A DNA stretch of 7,326 nt. It comes from Fidelibacterota bacterium (GTDB taxonomy: Bacteria; Fidelibacterota; Marinisomatia; SCGC-AAA003-L08; D37C17). The number at the start of each line of letters is the position of its first letter. Position 1 is the stretch's first letter. Both the position numbers and the translations under genes were made by a program. The notes beneath the pieces are model-generated. The model did no database searches. It was not told where the DNA came from and saw only the letters and a list, made by a program, of their open reading frames with translations. Shown piece after piece: positions 6,648 to 7,326 of the stretch. The DNA lies in NCBI GenBank assembly GCA_012964845.1, contig DTTG01000170.1:1-7326 (forward strand), written 5' to 3'.

Positions 6648-7209
6648 TAGAAACTTCCAATATCTTTAATATCTCATCCAATACCTGTGGTGGTTCTAGA
6701 TCATCGGTTGAAATAACATGATGGGCACTGTCCAGATAAAATTGATGCCGTTCATCCCAAATTAGCTGCAGCCTCTCTTCCAAATTATCAGAATCTGTGA
6801 GAAGAGGGCGTTTACTTGTATTATGGATTCGACTTGCTAAAGTTTGGGGAGATGCATCCAACAGAAAGGTTATACCATTTTTCTGCAATACACTCCTATT
6901 TTCAGCGCTGAGGACGACCCCGCCACCAGTTGAGAATAACTGTCCGTTCTGCTTGGATTTCTCCACAAAAAAAGCCGTTTCCATTTCTCGAAATTTTTCT
7001 TCGCCAAATTCCTGAAATAAATCGGCTACCTTCATTTCCGTCACTTCTTCAATGGCATCGTCCGTATCAATAAATTCCAAGTCAAGAGCCACCGCCAGTT
7101 TTCGCCCAACAGTGGACTTCCAACTGCCCATCATGCCGATTAAGAATAGGTTTTGGGTACTTGGCGTTGGGTACTGGATTTTTGCAGTTATCTTTTCATC
7201 TGTGTCCAT
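6634..7209 (-). CDS. aroK: Shikimate kinase with atypical P-loop (Gly to Trp)
   Basis: Shikimate kinase phosphorylates shikimate at the 3-OH with ATP, the fifth pathway step. The 191-aa product keeps the shikimate site: FIDTDDAIEE (Asp48, Asp50), Arg74 in GEEKFREME, and the glycine triplet TGGGVV (95-97). The lid arginine is Arg134 in KRPLL, with the late Arg154 in DERHQFY. The Walker A is GMMGSWKST (25-33): Trp30 (codon TGG) stands where the family has the Gly before the catalytic Lys31. That change could hinder phosphate binding or could be a lineage variant or sequence error. Residues 1-19 are an unconserved extension encoded by two repeat families. An in-frame stop lies three codons upstream and I see no alternative ATG, GTG or TTG before the core, so the ATG at 7209 stands. 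It follows aroC by 49 nt and overlaps aroB by 14 nt. Confidence 0.93.
   Translation of the reverse strand: MDTDEKITAKIQYPTPSTQNLFLIGMMGSWKSTVGRKLAVALDLEFIDTDDAIEEVTEMKVADLFQEFGEEKFREMETAFFVEKSKQNGQLFSTGGGVVLSAENRSVLQKNGITFLLDASPQTLASRIHNTSKRPLLTDSDNLEERLQLIWDERHQFYLDSAHHVISTDDLEPPQVLDEILKILEVSSAEH
7153..7177. repeat. 14-bp-period direct repeat in the 5' end of aroK
   Basis: On the plus strand TTGGGTACT occurs at 7153-7161 and 7167-7175, each followed by GG within one or two bases. On the coding strand it supplies the QYPTPSTQN residues (12-20) just before the conserved FLIGMMG core. It is a different repeat from the decamers next to it. Confidence 0.6.
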
Positions 7210-7250
7210 CTGTGATTAATTTTTCGTGTTCATTTGTGCTAATTCGTGGT
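7197..7250 (-). repeat. Degenerate decamer tandem repeat spanning the aroC-aroK gap and aroK start
   Basis: On the minus strand five decamers follow one another: ACCACGAATT, AGCACAAATG, AACACGAAAA, then after an ATTA insert ATCACAGATG and GACACAGATG. The shared pattern is roughly RNCACRRAT plus T, G or A. The aroK ATG is the last three bases of the fourth unit, and residues Asp2-Thr3-Asp4 come from the fifth. The repeat fills nearly the whole gap and leaves no room for a Shine-Dalgarno. Confidence 0.7.
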
Positions 7251-7258
7251 TAATTTCC

Positions 7259-7326
7259 CTAATACTTCCCTGAAACCTTCATATGCGCTTTCAACTGCTC
7301 CATTGTATCACCACCAAATTTTTCCA
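7259..7326 (-). CDS. aroC: Chorismate synthase, C-terminal end only, runs off the right edge
   Basis: On the minus strand one frame reads EKFGGDTMEQLKAHMKVSG then KY and TAG (7259-7261). The segment EKFGGDTMEQLK resembles the C-terminal tail of many chorismate synthases (typically ...EKFGGDSLEE...), the enzyme that converts EPSP to chorismate, the final pathway step. Only 21 residues are visible, so the identification rests on this tail motif plus its position directly before aroK, aroB and aroQ on the same strand. The other two frames hit stops quickly. The upstream sequence would confirm it. Confidence 0.65.
   Translation of the reverse strand, partial: EKFGGDTMEQLKAHMKVSGKY

Noticed and set aside
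7153..7250. CRISPR array or attachment site at the repeats upstream of aroK
   Set aside because: The units are about 10 and 14 bp, degenerate and contiguous without unique spacers, and no cas gene, integrase or tRNA is nearby.

Overview
The window is a compact, low-GC bacterial chromosome segment carrying mostly housekeeping genes. From left to right it holds:
- the 5' end of a secreted lamin-tail-domain protein (1-231, minus);
- the protein-quality-control operon tig-clpP-clpX (345-3452, minus);
- a small SRPBCC/START-like lipid-or-ligand-binding protein (3530-4018, minus);
- a divergent tRNA hydroxylase gene trhO (4083-5156, plus);
- a tightly overlapping shikimate-pathway cluster on the minus strand, read aroC (last ~22 codons only, at the right edge), aroK, aroB, aroQ (7326 down to 5140).

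The two operons make sense as units. Trigger factor, ClpP and ClpX handle nascent-chain folding and ATP-dependent degradation. Spacings are 4 nt (tig/clpP) and a TAATG overlap (clpP/clpX), and a sigma70-like promoter sits just upstream of tig. AroB, AroQ, AroK and AroC catalyse steps 2, 3, 5 and 7 of chorismate synthesis. aroK/aroB overlap by 14 nt and aroB/aroQ by 4 nt (ATGA). aroQ and trhO collide tail to tail with a 17-nt overlap. Almost no sequence is free: the longest gap is 113 bp.

Most starts lack a Shine-Dalgarno sequence (clear exception aroQ). Together with the A+T-rich codon use, the secreted LTD protein and the divergent trigger factor, this suggests a Gram-negative member of the Bacteroidota/Chlorobiota/Marinimicrobia (FCB) assemblage. 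That placement is an inference, not a demonstrated fact.

I found no new multi-gene system. The points worth a second look are local. AroK has Trp in place of the invariant P-loop Gly, and its start codon and N-terminal extension are made of two short repeat families. A perfect 10-bp-arm palindrome abuts the trhO start. A shared promoter-like element lies at matching distances upstream of tig and the LTD gene. A 7-bp GNRA-type hairpin covers the only Shine-Dalgarno-like sequence near clpP.
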